Shown: piece after piece, positions 29,100-41,039 of the stretch
Position numbering within the stretch: the stretch's first letter is position 1
Layout of the letters: the number at the start of each line of letters is the position of its first letter
From: Coriaria nepalensis
Lineage: Eukaryota > Streptophyta > Magnoliopsida > Cucurbitales > Coriariaceae
Direction of reading: 5' to 3'
Assembly (NCBI GenBank): GCA_027186245.1
Contig: CP114485.1
Location: 3,782,001 to 3,846,000, forward strand
Length of the DNA stretch: 64,000 nt
Program-made: the position numbers and the translations under genes
The notes under the pieces: model-generated
What the model saw: the letters and a program-made list of their open reading frames with translations, nothing else
What the model was told of the DNA's origin: nothing
The model's database searches: none

Positions 29100-29740
29100 A
29101 TTCTCCTCTCTTAAGAAAATCTAGAGTTCACATTCGAATTGCCGCTTAATTTCTCCCACCTCCTCCGGCCACCTATGGCGGCGGTTGACGTCACCCCCTG
29201 AACCCAGCTCTACGAACAAGTTACCATGGCTTTTTCCGATCACCGTTTCCACTGGTTTCGCCCTCAACCCAGTAAAATCATATTGAAGATTCATATCGGT
29301 CCATCTACAGATCTGAGCGTGAAATTGCTTCAAAATCCTTTCAAGCAACGAATCATCGCGGAACTCTTCTACCTTGGAAACTCTTCTAATACAGATATCT
29401 ATGTGTCCTTTCCACTATTCTTAATTTCCGTTATTTTTTTTACCTCTAGTCGGTGTATTTCGTGCTTTGTTCATTTCCTACGGGACCTCTCAGATTTCTT
29501 CAGTTTTGGGTTGATTTTGGTTTGAGTATTCAGTTTGTTTTGGGTTTGGTTGTTCTCTATTTATCATTCCGGCTTGAGATCTTCTTGGGTGGTTGTTGCT
29601 TCTTCAGTTTGTTTAGTGATCAAACTAGTTGGTTTTCCAGCTTTTTGGTTGTATTTGGCCCCTCTGTTTCGGTCTAGAAGAAGCTCCCCTGGGAAACATT
29701 AGGCACCATTGCTGAAGGCTTGTTTATTGAAGATAGCCCA
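29100..29740 (+). mobile_element. possible LINE 5' untranslated region
   Basis: The segment just upstream of the LINE ORF1 relic has long stretches of gtttgg-, ttctt- and cctcc-type composition that differ from the AT-rich flanks. ORFs here have no family features. I infer that it is the 5' leader of the same LINE, from position and composition only. Confidence 0.35.
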
Positions 29741-30235
29741 CTGCCTGTTTGTGATTTTGCTTATTACACAAAATTAGATATGTCACCCTTTCCACTAAAT
29801 CTCATTTCGTAATTAAACCCATGACTGCTAATATGATCCCTCCTTCCCCTAGTTCATACCAAAGCAAACTCGTGACTAATAACCCAAAATCCTTTGCTCA
29901 AGTTGCTTCTCCTTTGAAGTCTTTATGCTCCCCTCCTACAAATCCTATTGGTCAATCCTTCTCATAAGAGGGAGCAAAGACAATAAGATTCTCATGTGCC
30001 GAAATTCAAGCCCCGCCTAAACCTTTCGAACTGGCTTATAGGAAAGTTCACCTATGGCAAGCCCCCCATTACTCACATTAGGAAATCCTTCTCCCAAACT
30101 GATTTTCATGAAGTCGTGAACATTGGGGTCGGTGACTATAAATACATTATTATGAGATTTGGTTCCCAATAGGATTATTTTCGACTAAGTATATTAGAGA
30201 TAAATACTACTTTTTCAAAGTAACTATCCTGGCAT
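29740..30235 (+). mobile_element. LINE ORF1 relic with DUF4283 domain
   Basis: Reading through several stops and frame changes on the plus strand gives KSFAQVASPLKSL and then the pieces GKFTYGKPPITHIRKSFSQT, DFHEVVNIGVGDYKYIIMRF. This is the pattern of the plant DUF4283 RNA-binding domain found in ORF1 of L1-type LINEs. Stop codons and at least one frame change are visible, and no endonuclease or reverse-transcriptase ORF follows before AT-rich sequence begins at about 30235. This is a dead, 3'-truncated element. Confidence 0.65.
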
Positions 30236-30914
30236 AAATGATTATCGCAATTTTCCTCCATTATTTTTCTTCCATTCTAATGGAGGAAAATGAGCATATT
30301 ATTAGTTTGTTTTGAGATTAAATGACCAAAATTTAAAAAACAAATGTACTAAATACAAAGTAAAAATAGAGGGAGAGAAAAAAAATATGTACTAACGAAA
30401 TCTTAATTTTTTTTATAGGTTAGAACAATGAAGATTCTCCTTTTCCAATGAAAGACAGGTCCTTCTTCTTCGACAAAAGATCGAGCAAAAATTGAAATGA
30501 TGGGAGCAAGGTGGCATTTTTTTCCGGTCGTTAGAAGGAGAATGACATTGGTTTTGGTTGCATTTTTTTAGGTTTGGTAATTAACGTTGTTTTTCGGTCA
30601 GAGAAGATGATGAGAGTGAGGGTGAGAATATAACCATAATTTTTTTATTTATTAAATATAAATATATAATAGCAAAATAATTTTATCTATCCAAAATAAT
30701 AAAAAAATAATCATTTGACATAAAGTCAGCTTAAAGCTCCTATAGATAAATTAGTACTTTCCCTTTTCTTTTCTCGTCACTTTTCCAAGCTTTCTCAGCA
30801 ACCAAACAAGGCAAAGGATTAAGCAAAGAGAAAAGTGCTTACCATAGACCAAAAGCGCTAGTAGAAAAGAGAGCGGTCTAGGTGCCCCATTGATCGTTAG
30901 AAGAAATGAGAGGA
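30236..30914. other. AT-rich spacer between LINE and Copia relics
   Basis: About 680 bases of AT-rich sequence with no coding signal. Target-site duplications for either neighbouring element could not be picked out by eye. Confidence 0.5.
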
Positions 30915-32181
30915 GCATTCAATCTCAAATCATATCTAGCCATCACAAATTGAAGCCTTGATGTAAAGAATGCATTCCTCAATGGCACTCTCACTAAAAA
31001 TGTATATATGGAACAACCTCCTAGGTACATTGATCCCCAATACCCGAATCATGTTTGTCAGTTGAAGAAAGCTCTCTATAGCCTTAAACAAGCTCCTCGT
31101 CCATGGTTTTAGTGTTTCATCTCCTTCTTTCTCACCCTTGGGTTTTCTTGCAGCCGTGCATACACTTCTCTTTTTGCCTTTTATCAACAGTCTGATATCA
31201 TTTATCTGCTCTCGTATATTTATGATATTATCATTACTGGAAACAACTCTTCTCTTCTTGCTAGCTTTGGTCGCAAGCTCAATTATGAGTTTTCCACCAA
31301 GGATTTGGGCTCTCTCAGCCACTTTCTGGGTCTGGAAGCCACTTCCACTACTGATGGTCTTTTAATCAATCAGCTGAAATATGCCTGGGATATTCTGACT
31401 CGTGCCCAGTTACTTGACAGCAAGCATGTTCACACTCATATGGTTGTCTCTCAGCATCTGACTAGCGATGGTCTTGGCTTCTCGGACTCTACTCTCTATC
31501 GATCCCTTATTAGTGCCCTTCAGTACTTAACCATCACTCGCTCTGACATTGCTCATGCTGTCAACTAAGTTATTCAGTTTCTGCATGCCTCTACTGCGGA
31601 TCACTTTCTTACGGTCAAGCACATCTTACGTTATGTCAAGGGCACACTTCACTTTGGTCTTACTTTTCGCCCTTATGTTGCTTCTGGTGCCCTAGTTGCT
31701 TACTCTGACGCTGATTGGGCTGGTTGTCCCGATAGTCACCGTCCCACCTCTAGCTACTCTATTTATCTTGTCGACAATTTAGTTTCTTGGAGTGTTAAAA
31801 AGCAACCCACTATCTCTCATTCTAGCTATGAATTAGAGTATTGTGCCTTTGCCACTACTGCAGTTGAACTTATTTGGCTCACCTATCTACTTCATGATCT
31901 TAAGGTTTCTATTTCACTAAAGCCTATTCTTTTGTGTGACAACAAAAGTGCGATCTTCTTAAGCTCCAACCCTGTTTCCCACAAATGGGCTAAGCATGTT
32001 GAATTAGACTATTATTTTTTTTGGGAACTTGGCGTTGCTGGTAAACTTCGCACTCAATATGTGTCCTCTCATCTACAGGTTGCTGACCTCTTCACCAATA
32101 GTGTTTCTCGCCCTCTCTTTGATTTCTTTCGTACCAAGCTTCGTGTCTATTCAAATCCGACGCTCAGCTTGTGCGAGAGGG
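30915..32181 (+). mobile_element. Ty1/Copia retrotransposon relic: reverse transcriptase and RNase H
   Basis: The plus strand carries the 3' part of a Copia polyprotein, broken by stops and frame changes. Visible in order are [12 protein letters not shown] and the segment [17 protein letters not shown] of the reverse transcriptase. The catalytic YVDD region is altered to YIYD. Then come DLGSLSHFLGLE, a stop after SDIAHAVN, the RNase H segment YSDADWAGCPDSHRPTSSY, and CDNKSAIFLSSNPVSHKWAKH. The gag, protease and integrase parts and the 5' LTR are absent to the left. The end abuts a purine-rich gagaggg tract and the 3' LTR. Confidence 0.9.
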
Positions 32182-32395
32182 TGTGTCAAGAATACATTAT
32201 GTTAACTAGCTGTCAAGGATACATTACCTTAATTAGCTAACTTAATATTTATTGTCAATGATACATTACCTTAATTCTAGGCTATTCTCTTGTACATATT
32301 TATTCTTTCTATTTTTATGTATTAGGTAAATGGTACTATATAAAAGAAACACTCACCGTGATAAAGTGAGCAGTTTTTGCAAACATTCACAGTTG
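32182..32395 (+). mobile_element. 3' LTR of the Copia relic, with internal triple repeat
   Basis: The LTR starts with TG directly after the purine tract gagaggg. It contains three near-identical segments beginning tgtcaa(g/t)(a/g)atacatta at 32184, 32211 and 32253, and a TATA-like tactatataaaag near 32333-32346. Its right end is uncertain: a cattcaca at about 32391 is one candidate, but the LTR could run on for roughly another 100 bases. Confidence 0.55.
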
Positions 32396-33751
32396 GAACT
32401 TGGAAGCAAACTCGTCAGTCAGCAGTCTTCTTGATGTATTAACGTTCAAAATTTCTTTGTACACTTCTCTTTTTCAGTTTCGTTTTTGCAGAGACTAAGC
32501 CCTCATTTTTTTCTTTTTTCCCTCTTGGCATAGTCTTTTTTGTAAATTAAGATCAGTTCCCTATATTAAGGGTGACCAAAAGTATAGCCAGTAGCGATAT
32601 TCAAGGATACCGGTTCCATTCCCATATAGTTAGTATCGGTATCGAAATTATAAACTTATGTTCTGGTTCAGTACTAATATTTTCAATATTGATAAAAAAA
32701 ATTATATTATTTATTGTACTAATTATATGTCAATTAAACTAAAAAAAAACTATCATAATTTCAAATTTAATTTATATTTATATACCTAAATTAGTACTAA
32801 TATCAATTTCGATATCGGAATCTATACTAATATTCCTATTGGTATCGGAAAAAAAAAAGCCACCCACCGCAATTTTATCTAGAATTGTGAGTTGTAATCA
32901 ATTGCCCCAACAATCTTAGCTAATCATGATGTCATATTGCATAAGCTTATGAAAATGAAATTCCCACCTAACAACTCAAGCAAATATTTCAATGAAGTTT
33001 GGCCCACTATAATTCTAACATTATCTCTGTCTCTAATGGTGGGGACCCACCATCAAATTTCAACAAGCTAGGTCTTTTTAACAATTTTAATTTTAGCTTT
33101 CAATTTTCATAAGCTTTTCTTATTTTTATTTTATTATTATTTTTTAATATATAAGATCTAAAAATTGATGGAATATAGCCCATAATATACAGTAAATACT
33201 ATAATCTTAAAAAATTATATTAAAAATATCCCTAGTTCATGAAATTTAAAATAATAAAAATAATTACCTTTTAAAGACATGATTGATGAATGAAAAGAAT
33301 ATTAAAATCCATTAACGTTGGTGGTAGGCAGGACATTAGTTAGAAGATTGAGATATGTTTATAATGCATGCACAGTGTCTGTCTCTTCTATTTGTATAAT
33401 CTTCTCCTACATTCATAGACTCACTCATATGCACTTCATTGACTCCTTAAACTCTAATCCTTTTTCTTATCAGATGGCAAAAAGTGAGAATTGACCGTTA
33501 CCGGTTGTTGAGTTTCATAATCACTCTCTTAAGTTTCTTGTTCACTATGTTCCCACGCGAGGGAAAATGAAAAAGGTCGAAACTTTTTTTTTTTTGGGTA
33601 CCATTTCTTGCTAATAATGCCCACCCAAAGAATTTGGACCACACTGTTCTTCTTCCCAGTTCTATCTTTCTGACCTTCGATTCTCTCTCTCTCTCTCTTT
33701 TTTTTTTTTTTTTTCAGCAACTACAGTAGAAAGTTAACATCCCTATCTTCC
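32396..33751. other. intergenic region upstream of the receptor kinase
   Basis: AT-rich sequence with no gene seen. It ends in a CT run and a long T tract (about 33682-33715) just before the start of the receptor kinase gene, probably part of its 5' leader. Confidence 0.55.
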
Positions 33752-36274
33752 ATGGAGATCCAAAACCAGAACCTTCACTTTCTCTCACTGATTCTCCTCT
33801 CTCTCTTTCCATTCTTCTCCTCCTCTTTTACACCCTTAGATAGTTATCTCCTCAACTGCGGCTCACCCACCAACACCTCCCTCTACGATCGCATCTTCAT
33901 CACCGATTTGACCCGACCCGGATCCATATTTCTCTCAAACGGAAGATCCGTTCCAGTTTCGGACCCGAACCCACCTCTGAATTCTTCCACTTTATACCAC
34001 ACGGCCAGAGTTTTCACCTCCGGTTCAACTTACCGGTTCAGCACCAAGCAAAACGGGACCCACTTTCTACGTTTCCACTTCTCCCCCTTCTCAGCTCAAG
34101 GTTTTGCTCTAACCTCTGCTAATTTCACTGTTCTGGTTAATGGGTTTCCGATTTTGAGTGAATTCCATGTTAGAGAAACGACCCTGAAAGAGTATATTCT
34201 TAGTATATTTCATACTGTGCTTGAAATTACGTTTGAGCCGTTGAGTGATTCTGGTTTCGGATTTGTAAACGCTATCGAACTATTTTCGGCTCCTAGCGAT
34301 CTTATCACTGATAATGGGGTGAAATGGGTTGGTGAAAATATAGTTGGAGAGTATAGCAATGTCTCATCACAAGTTTTAGAGACTATTCATAGGATCAATG
34401 TAGGTGGTTCAAAATTGACCCCGTTTAATGATACTTTGTGGAGATTCTGGAATCCAGATGAGGAATTTCTCGTACTAAAATCGGCGGCTAAACGTATTGC
34501 CACTACCCAGATGCCTAATTACCAGATTGGTGGTTTGGATAGGGATATTGCACCAGATAATGTATACATGACAGCTCAGCAGATGAATAAGGAGAACTCT
34601 ACTTTAGGTGCAAAATTCAATATCTCGTGGAATTTTCCTGTGGGTTTCAGTGGGGGAAGGTACTTGGTCCGGTTGCATTTCTGTGATATAGTCAGTACTG
34701 CTTTAAGCTTGCTCTACTTTAATGTGTATATCAATGGCTACTCTGCTTATGGAGACCTTGATTTGTCCACCCTTACGTTTCATCAGCTTGCAGCTCCTGT
34801 TTACGTTGATTTTGTCGTGGATTCAGATGATTCTGGAGTTTTGCAGGTAAGCGTGGGGCCGTCTGGTTTAAGCAGTTCTTTGAGATCAAATGCTATTTTG
34901 AATGGAGCTGAGATTATGAGAATGGTGAATGCAAATCAAATCGGTTTAAGAAATCGGTCCAAGAAGATTGGCAAATGGGTTTTAGTGGGTTCAATTCTTG
35001 GTGGGTTTATTGGATTATGTGTCCTTATAGTCGCAGTTTTGTTCGCTTTGAAATGCGGCAAGAAGAAGAAGCGGAAGAAACCGAAAACACCTATCCGTGC
35101 AGAAAGTGCCGCTTGGACACCTATCAATGTTTATGGAGGCAGTTCAAATAGTACTAGAATTTCGGAAGGGAATATTCTGGGATCTCCGGGACCAAAAGGG
35201 TATCTCAACTTGAAGATTCCTTTTTCCGACCTACAAACAGCTACGAACAATTTCGACAAAAACCTGATCATAGGTTCAGGAGGATTTGGTAAGGTCTATA
35301 AGGGCATTCTTCGAGACAATAGAAAAGTTGCCGTGAAAAGAGGTGTTCCGGGATCTCGCCAGGGCCTTCCAGAATTCCACACAGAAATTACAGTCTTGTC
35401 CAAAATCAGGCACCGCCACCTCGTCTCACTTGTCGGCTATTGCGAAGAACAGTCGGAAATGATATTGGTCTATGAGTACATGGAAAAAGGCGCGTTGAAA
35501 AGTCATTTGTACGGCTCCAAACATGCCCCATTGTCATGGAAGCAACGGCTAGAAATATGCATCGGCTCAGCCCGAGGTCTTCACTACCTCCATACAGGGT
35601 CCACAGAAGGAATCATCCATCGTGACATTAAGTCAACCAATATATTGCTAGATGAGAATTATGTGGCTAAGGTGGCTGATTTTGGGCTTTCGAGATCCGG
35701 CCCATGTCTTGATCAAAGCCATGTGAGTACCGGTGTGAAGGGTAGTTTCGGGTATTTAGATCCCGAGTATTTCCGAAGACAACAACTGACCGATAAATCC
35801 GACGTTTACTCATTTGGAGTGGTGCTTTTCGAGGTCCTTTGTGCTAGACCGGCTGTGGATCCGATGCTTTCTAGGGACCAAGTGAACCTAGCAGAGTGGG
35901 CTTTAGAATGGCAACAGAAGGGCATGCTCGAAGAGATTGTGGACCCACATCTCGTGGGCCAGATTAGTCCAACCTCATTGAAGAAATATGGAGAAACAGC
36001 TGAGAAGTGCTTGGCGGAGTATGGTGTGGATAGGCCAACTATGGGTGATGTGTTGTGGAACCTGGAGTATGTACTTCAGCTTAATGAGAGACCTCAGACT
36101 GAAGTAGGAGGAGGTGGCGATGATGTTGTTAGTGTTAAATCGATTGAGATTGAAAGATTAGGGATTGCTCCGAAAGGTTCTCGGACGGAGAGAGATGAAG
36201 GTGGTGGAAATAATTGGTACGATATAAGTACGAGTCGGGTTTTTTCACAGTTGATTACTAACGACGGCAGATAA
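33752..36274 (+). CDS. CrRLK1L receptor-like protein kinase (malectin-like)
   Basis: This intronless gene of 840 residues belongs to the Catharanthus RLK1-like family, plasma-membrane receptors that sense cell-wall state and RALF peptides during growth. Residues 1 to about 26 form a signal peptide. An extracellular malectin-like region with many N-glycosylation sites extends to about residue 395 and includes GFGFVNAIELFSAP and VRLHFCDI. A transmembrane helix lies at about 409-433, followed by a basic stop-transfer run. The kinase has the glycine loop GSGGFGKVYKG near 507-517, Lys529 in VAVKRG, HRDIK at 623-627 and DFG at 643-645. It is therefore an RD kinase with all main catalytic residues. 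The activation segment reads KGSFGYLDPEYFRRQQLTDK. Intronless structure is usual for this family. From memory, the position beside MinD matches At5g24010. Confidence 0.95.
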   Translation: MEIQNQNLHFLSLILLSLFPFFSSSFTPLDSYLLNCGSPTNTSLYDRIFITDLTRPGSIFLSNGRSVPVSDPNPPLNSSTLYHTARVFTSGSTYRFSTKQNGTHFLRFHFSPFSAQGFALTSANFTVLVNGFPILSEFHVRETTLKEYILSIFHTVLEITFEPLSDSGFGFVNAIELFSAPSDLITDNGVKWVGENIVGEYSNVSSQVLETIHRINVGGSKLTPFNDTLWRFWNPDEEFLVLKSAAKRIATTQMPNYQIGGLDRDIAPDNVYMTAQQMNKENSTLGAKFNISWNFPVGFSGGRYLVRLHFCDIVSTALSLLYFNVYINGYSAYGDLDLSTLTFHQLAAPVYVDFVVDSDDSGVLQVSVGPSGLSSSLRSNAILNGAEIMRMVNANQIGLRNRSKKIGKWVLVGSILGGFIGLCVLIVAVLFALKCGKKKKRKKPKTPIRAESAAWTPINVYGGSSNSTRISEGNILGSPGPKGYLNLKIPFSDLQTATNNFDKNLIIGSGGFGKVYKGILRDNRKVAVKRGVPGSRQGLPEFHTEITVLSKIRHRHLVSLVGYCEEQSEMILVYEYMEKGALKSHLYGSKHAPLSWKQRLEICIGSARGLHYLHTGSTEGIIHRDIKSTNILLDENYVAKVADFGLSRSGPCLDQSHVSTGVKGSFGYLDPEYFRRQQLTDKSDVYSFGVVLFEVLCARPAVDPMLSRDQVNLAEWALEWQQKGMLEEIVDPHLVGQISPTSLKKYGETAEKCLAEYGVDRPTMGDVLWNLEYVLQLNERPQTEVGGGGDDVVSVKSIEIERLGIAPKGSRTERDEGGGNNWYDISTSRVFSQLITNDGR

Positions 36275-36942
36275 GAGACTAATCATATACTATACGACAT
36301 ACTTATAATTGGGTGTTTTAGTATATGTATTGCATCTTCCTTCTTTCTTGTGATTCTAAACATAGAACTTGACAATTGAAGTTACCTACTTGGGAAATTC
36401 CAAGTTGTAATTAAAGAAGCATATTTGTTAGTAAGTTTTAGCTGTAAAAAATAATTGTTTTATTTTTACAAAAAGAGTAGAGGATGACATATTATCTAAA
36501 TATCTTATAAAAAAGTGTAATCGTAAGTCTGTAATCGTAAGCCAAAAGGAAAAGAAAAATCTGATTCCCCAAAAAATAATTTAACAAAAGAAAGAAGTTT
36601 AAAAAGTTATAATAGGGAGAGAGATTCACAACTGTGTTTGTGATCAACAAAATGAAGAGCTGGAAAAGGAAAGATTGAATTTTTTTTAGCATATCGAGGA
36701 GGAGGGAGGGAGGGAGGATATTCAAATCGCAATTCACAGAAGGAGACAGTGATAAAGAAAATGAAAAGTGGGGAATGAGGGTGGTGGATTGATACTTCTT
36801 CGAAATTGAGTTGAATTGAAATAATTACTGTTTCTGAAGTGAGAGGAAGTTTCTGAATAGGGAGACAGAAAAGGGGTTAGGGTATCTGATCGAGACTGAA
36901 AATCAAAAGAAGGGGATTTAGAGTTTGGGTTTTTTGGAGAGG
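36275..36942. other. receptor kinase 3' flank and PPPDE gene promoter
   Basis: The stretch holds the 3' UTR of the receptor kinase and the 5' flank of the next gene, including a gaggaggga-type purine-rich leader near 36700-36720. No further gene was seen. Confidence 0.55.
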
Positions 36943-39612
36943 ATGACGGAGGTTGTACTGCACATATACGACGTGACGAATAGTGGATCGGAGAAGACTA
37001 ACAACACCATTATGCAGATCAATAAGATCTTCAAAGATGGGATTGGATTCGGCGGTATCTTCCACAGCGCTGTTCAGGTTCTTCTCTCTTCTTTATTTAT
37101 GTGCGTTATTGTATGTATATAGATCTATTTCAGTCTCGTCTTCATTTAATGGCTGATGTGAGGATATTACTGCCGTGACTTCGGATTAGATCTAAGGTTT
37201 AGGTTTTGGGTATTTGCATATATTGAATTTCAGTGATTTTTTATGATTTTTTTCTTTTTTCTTTTTCTCGTTTGGTTTAAATTTCGCAATGTCTTGAATA
37301 GTTATTAGTTAAGTAAATGTGGACAAATAGATTGAATTTTCACAGTAGACTTCAGAAAACGAAATTCCATGAAAATGCTTTCTCTGTGATGTCAGTGAGA
37401 AATAGTATATACATAGTTATGTTCTTGGTTCTTGATTTGATTCTTACTCTAATTTATTTGTTTTTACTTGGGTTTCATACTCCCAACATATCGATGATAA
37501 ATGAAAGTACGGAATTTTCCTTTTGGTTCCTTTTATCTTAAAGCACACAGCTCTTTGACCTGCCTGGGAAAAAAAAAAAGAACTGGTGTATCTCGTCGAA
37601 TTTATGTTTCTTTCTGTTATATGCTCACTGTAATTCTACGTATCATTCTTTCAGATTGCACGTTGTCTAGATTTTACACATGTTGTGGTTATTCGTTTTT
37701 CTGTCCATATTTTCCCTCTCTGTTTCCATGGGGGTTTCCCGTGTTATCATACTTATCATATTTTTTCTGAAAAGAGGTCTATACCTACTGGATGTGGTAT
37801 TACCAGTAATTCGTTATAAGTACCAATAATTTATCAAATCAGGTTGTTGATATTGCTCTGTTTTACAGATTTATGGAGAAGATGAATGGTCATTTGGGTT
37901 TTGTGAAGAAGGAACTGGAGTTTTTAGTTGCCCATCTGGAAAGAATCCAATGTACACATATCGTGAATGTATTGTCCTTGGAAGAACAAACTGTTCGATC
38001 TTTAAGGTGAATCAGATTTTGCGTGAGCTTAGTACAGAATGGCCCGGATATTCATATGATTTGTTGGCAAGAAACTGCAATCACTTCTGTGATCAGTTCT
38101 GTGAGATGCTTGGTGTACCGAAGCTTCCAGGTAATGTCAGTTATGTGCTTAGAAAACTTCACTGCATGTCATGTTATTACTAAGTTCACCATTAAGTTTG
38201 ATATCATGTTCCTTGGACGTGTGAGCATTATCAGTAGAGAATAGAAGATCTATAGTACATCAAAAATTCTATTACAATTCGAAAACATGGTGTCCAGATA
38301 ACACTTCATCCATCTAGGTCTATAGGTATCAAATCCCGCATCTTTTTTGGTCATTTGGTTTTATAAATTTTAAAACAGAATCAAAGAATGCAAAGGCTAT
38401 AAAATATTCTGTTAAAGGACTTGCATTTTGCATCATAGTGGTGAGCAGAATTCAAGCTATCAACTATGGCAATGGATAGAGGTAATTAAACCGGCATAGA
38501 TACAGTTGTGATTAATTGCATTTGAAGACAATTTGAAAAGCCCTATGATATGAACTTCTTCACTTTATGCCAAATTCTATTTAGAAATGACCCAACTTGC
38601 TAGAGTATGCATTGTTATGGATACATGTAGATAAATCAGATGGTAGCAGCTGTGATTAATTGCATTTGAAGACAATTTGGAAAGCCCTATGATATGAACT
38701 TCTTCACTTTATGCCAAATTCTATTTAGAAATGACTCAACTTGCTAGAGTATGCATTGTTATGGATACATGTAGATAAATCAGATGCTAGTGACCCCAAA
38801 GTTGTCTACAGTTATGCTCTAACTGAAGAAAATAATTTGTGGTTTCCTTTCCATACCTGTTTTACTATGTGCTTGAAGATTATTGATGCTGGAAAAAGCT
38901 GTTTGTGTTTATGACCCAAGTGCTTCATCTTGCTTTCCTTTGTAATTGAATGTAGAATAATATGTTTTCTTATATTGTGTCGAGCTCATTCATTTAGTTT
39001 CTATAACAGGTTGGGTCAATCGTTTTGCCAATGCTGGTGATGCTGCCCTGGAAGTAGCAGGGAATACGGCAGTCCGGGTGAGATTTGCTTACAATGACCC
39101 GTAATTGCCTTGCCATTTGTAATATATGCTGTAGGCAGTATACCTGAATCACACAACTTTGACATTTCTCAAGTCTTACCATTTGTTGCCGACTGATGAT
39201 CGATGATTCTCATGCTTTTCTTTTTAGTAATTTTGAATGACTTTCCAATCAATCTAAGATTTGCCTTCTCACTTGGTTTCGAACTTGAATGGTAAATTTG
39301 ATGAGATTTTATTATTTGCAGATTAGACAGGCCAAGACAGAGATTGTATCTGCTAGCAAAGTGGCTTATCGTTTCCTTCTAGGAGTCGCTAATAACGGTG
39401 CGTCTTCCCCTGAAACTCCTGGCAATTCCAACAGAGGCAGTCCTAGATTTCAAGCTGCTTGGTTTAAAAACCTCATCACAACAGGAGCCAAACCATCCAC
39501 TAGCAACGAAGTTGAGAACAATGATGGAAATACCCATCCACAGCAGCAGAAACGAGAACAGACTGAAGATTCACCATTGCGGCTCAATTCCTGGTCGGAC
39601 CATGATAAATGA
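36943..39612 (+). CDS. PPPDE / DeSI-like thiol peptidase
   Basis: Four exons (36943-37077, 37869-38130, 39010-39077, 39322-39612) join in frame to 251 residues. The PPPDE superfamily consists of papain-like thiol proteases proposed to act as deSUMOylating or deubiquitinating enzymes. The expected dyad is present: His41 in GGIFHSAVQ and Cys115 in ARNCNHFCDQF. Between them sits the conserved segment YGEDEWSFGFCEEGTGVFSC. The start at 36943 (MTEVVLHIYDV) is the family start; a longer frame lacks an upstream ATG. The C-terminal exon is Ser/Asn/Gln-rich and probably disordered. Intron 2 contains a recent 144-bp tandem duplication. From memory it resembles the At4g25660/At4g25680 pair. Substrate specificity cannot be read from the sequence. 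Confidence 0.92.
38507..38788. repeat. 144-bp tandem duplication in a PPPDE gene intron
   Basis: Copy 1 (38507-38650) and copy 2 (38651 to about 38788) are almost identical, with about two mismatches visible by eye apart from the copy ends. They start with tgtgattaattgcatttgaa and are directly adjacent. The near identity implies a recent duplication. Confidence 0.9.
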
Positions 39613-41039
39613 TGGAGTGTTCCGGGAAACTACTTTTCTATGTGTACCAGTAACACAGAACCATGTGAAGGCTTTTTTTTTTCTTTTGTTCTCTTTATGT
39701 TATTCATTCTGTATCAATGTAAAATTTCAGTTCCTTGTTCAACAACTAAAACGTATCCAAGTTCCTTCATATTCCTAGCAATCAATAGATTTGATGAAAT
39801 GGATTACACATTATAATCAGAAGCCATGGCCCAAGGGCTAGATAGAAAAGGTTACACAACAAACTAACAAGTGGTTGTGGTACAAAGTAAAAACACGGGA
39901 GAATAATCAGCACTGGTTGACCTTTATCTGCCTGTTTCTGCCGGTCCACCTCATCCTTCACTTGCTTCTTCTTCCCTTTTCTCACTACTGGTTGCCCTTT
40001 ATTACCCAACTACAACAAAAACTAAGTAACTACACTCTTTCCTTTATCGTGATTCCCTTTCTTTTTTATATTGAGTATTTTTCTTTTTTAAGTTAGTGTT
40101 GAAAAGGTAGTATAATTTCACTGAGGAACACCCACTCAGGTCCGTACGAATACCTCATTTTCCTCACAACACAATCCCAAACAGAAACAACAGGAGACAA
40201 TAAAAGGGAAAATTGATAAGCACTCATTGAACCACCTCTTGGCACCATTCTTCCTAATTTTCCACAGCCCTTGTATTTACCCAATTCCGTGCATGCCAAA
40301 AGAATTGACAATTGAATAGTGGCTGTCAAGTTGAATATCATCCAATTTCAAAATTTCACATGGCCTTCCCCGCTGAAATAAAAAAGAATCAAACAAGGTG
40401 AAAGCGAGATAATTACAGATAAAAGAGGAAGCAAAAACCTTCATAAGCATAACTAACGAATCACTTCAGAATTTCCAACCAATTCCATTCATTACTGACT
40501 CAAGATTTCAAAATTTAGAGCCCAGTGAAGCCAATTGCGATAGATTCATGATTGGGTGAATAATACTACAAAAGATACAACCCTACATTCATGATCCTGC
40601 CAAAATGCTCCAACCTCACTCGATTTTCTCAGCAACCAAACAGAGGGTAAAACTCACAATGTTAAATTCCCACTCAAATCACTAAATCCATAAAAATGTT
40701 TAGAAAAACACAAAATCAGCACAAACCTAGAATTCCAATTGATAGATCTACTCGACCCAGTTATAGAAACTACAGCTTCACACGTCTAAACAATTTCTAA
40801 ACAACAATTGACTCAGATCCAATTAAATCTATGGAAAAATAGAAAAACTTCTAATCAAATCAAATCGAGAATTGAATCCCAGTACGACCAGTAAAGAGGG
40901 GAAAAAACAGCAAATATATCTTAAATTAAGATTTAAAAAAAAAAAAAAAAATCAGTAAGAACGGAAGAGAAAGGAAAGGTGCCTAGACTCACATACCTTA
41001 AAATGCAAGATGGATGCTTATCAAATAAAATCCAATTTC
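39613..41039. other. intergenic region, no gene seen
   Basis: About 1.4 kb between the PPPDE gene and the F-box pseudogene. The first part is 3' UTR. The rest has only short ORFs and an A run near 40938-40951. Confidence 0.55.

Noticed and set aside
29226..29677. Plus-strand ORFs of 74-99 codons before the LINE relic
   Set aside because: They have low-complexity Phe/Leu/Ser composition and no domain, and are better explained as LINE 5' leader.
31138..31365. 75-codon ORF in the Copia relic starting MGFLAAVHTL
   Set aside because: It is another frame of the broken reverse-transcriptase region, not a separate gene.
36925..36942. Six-codon longer start of the PPPDE protein
   Set aside because: It would begin at TTG. 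The ATG at 36943 gives the family's MTEVVLHIYDV start.
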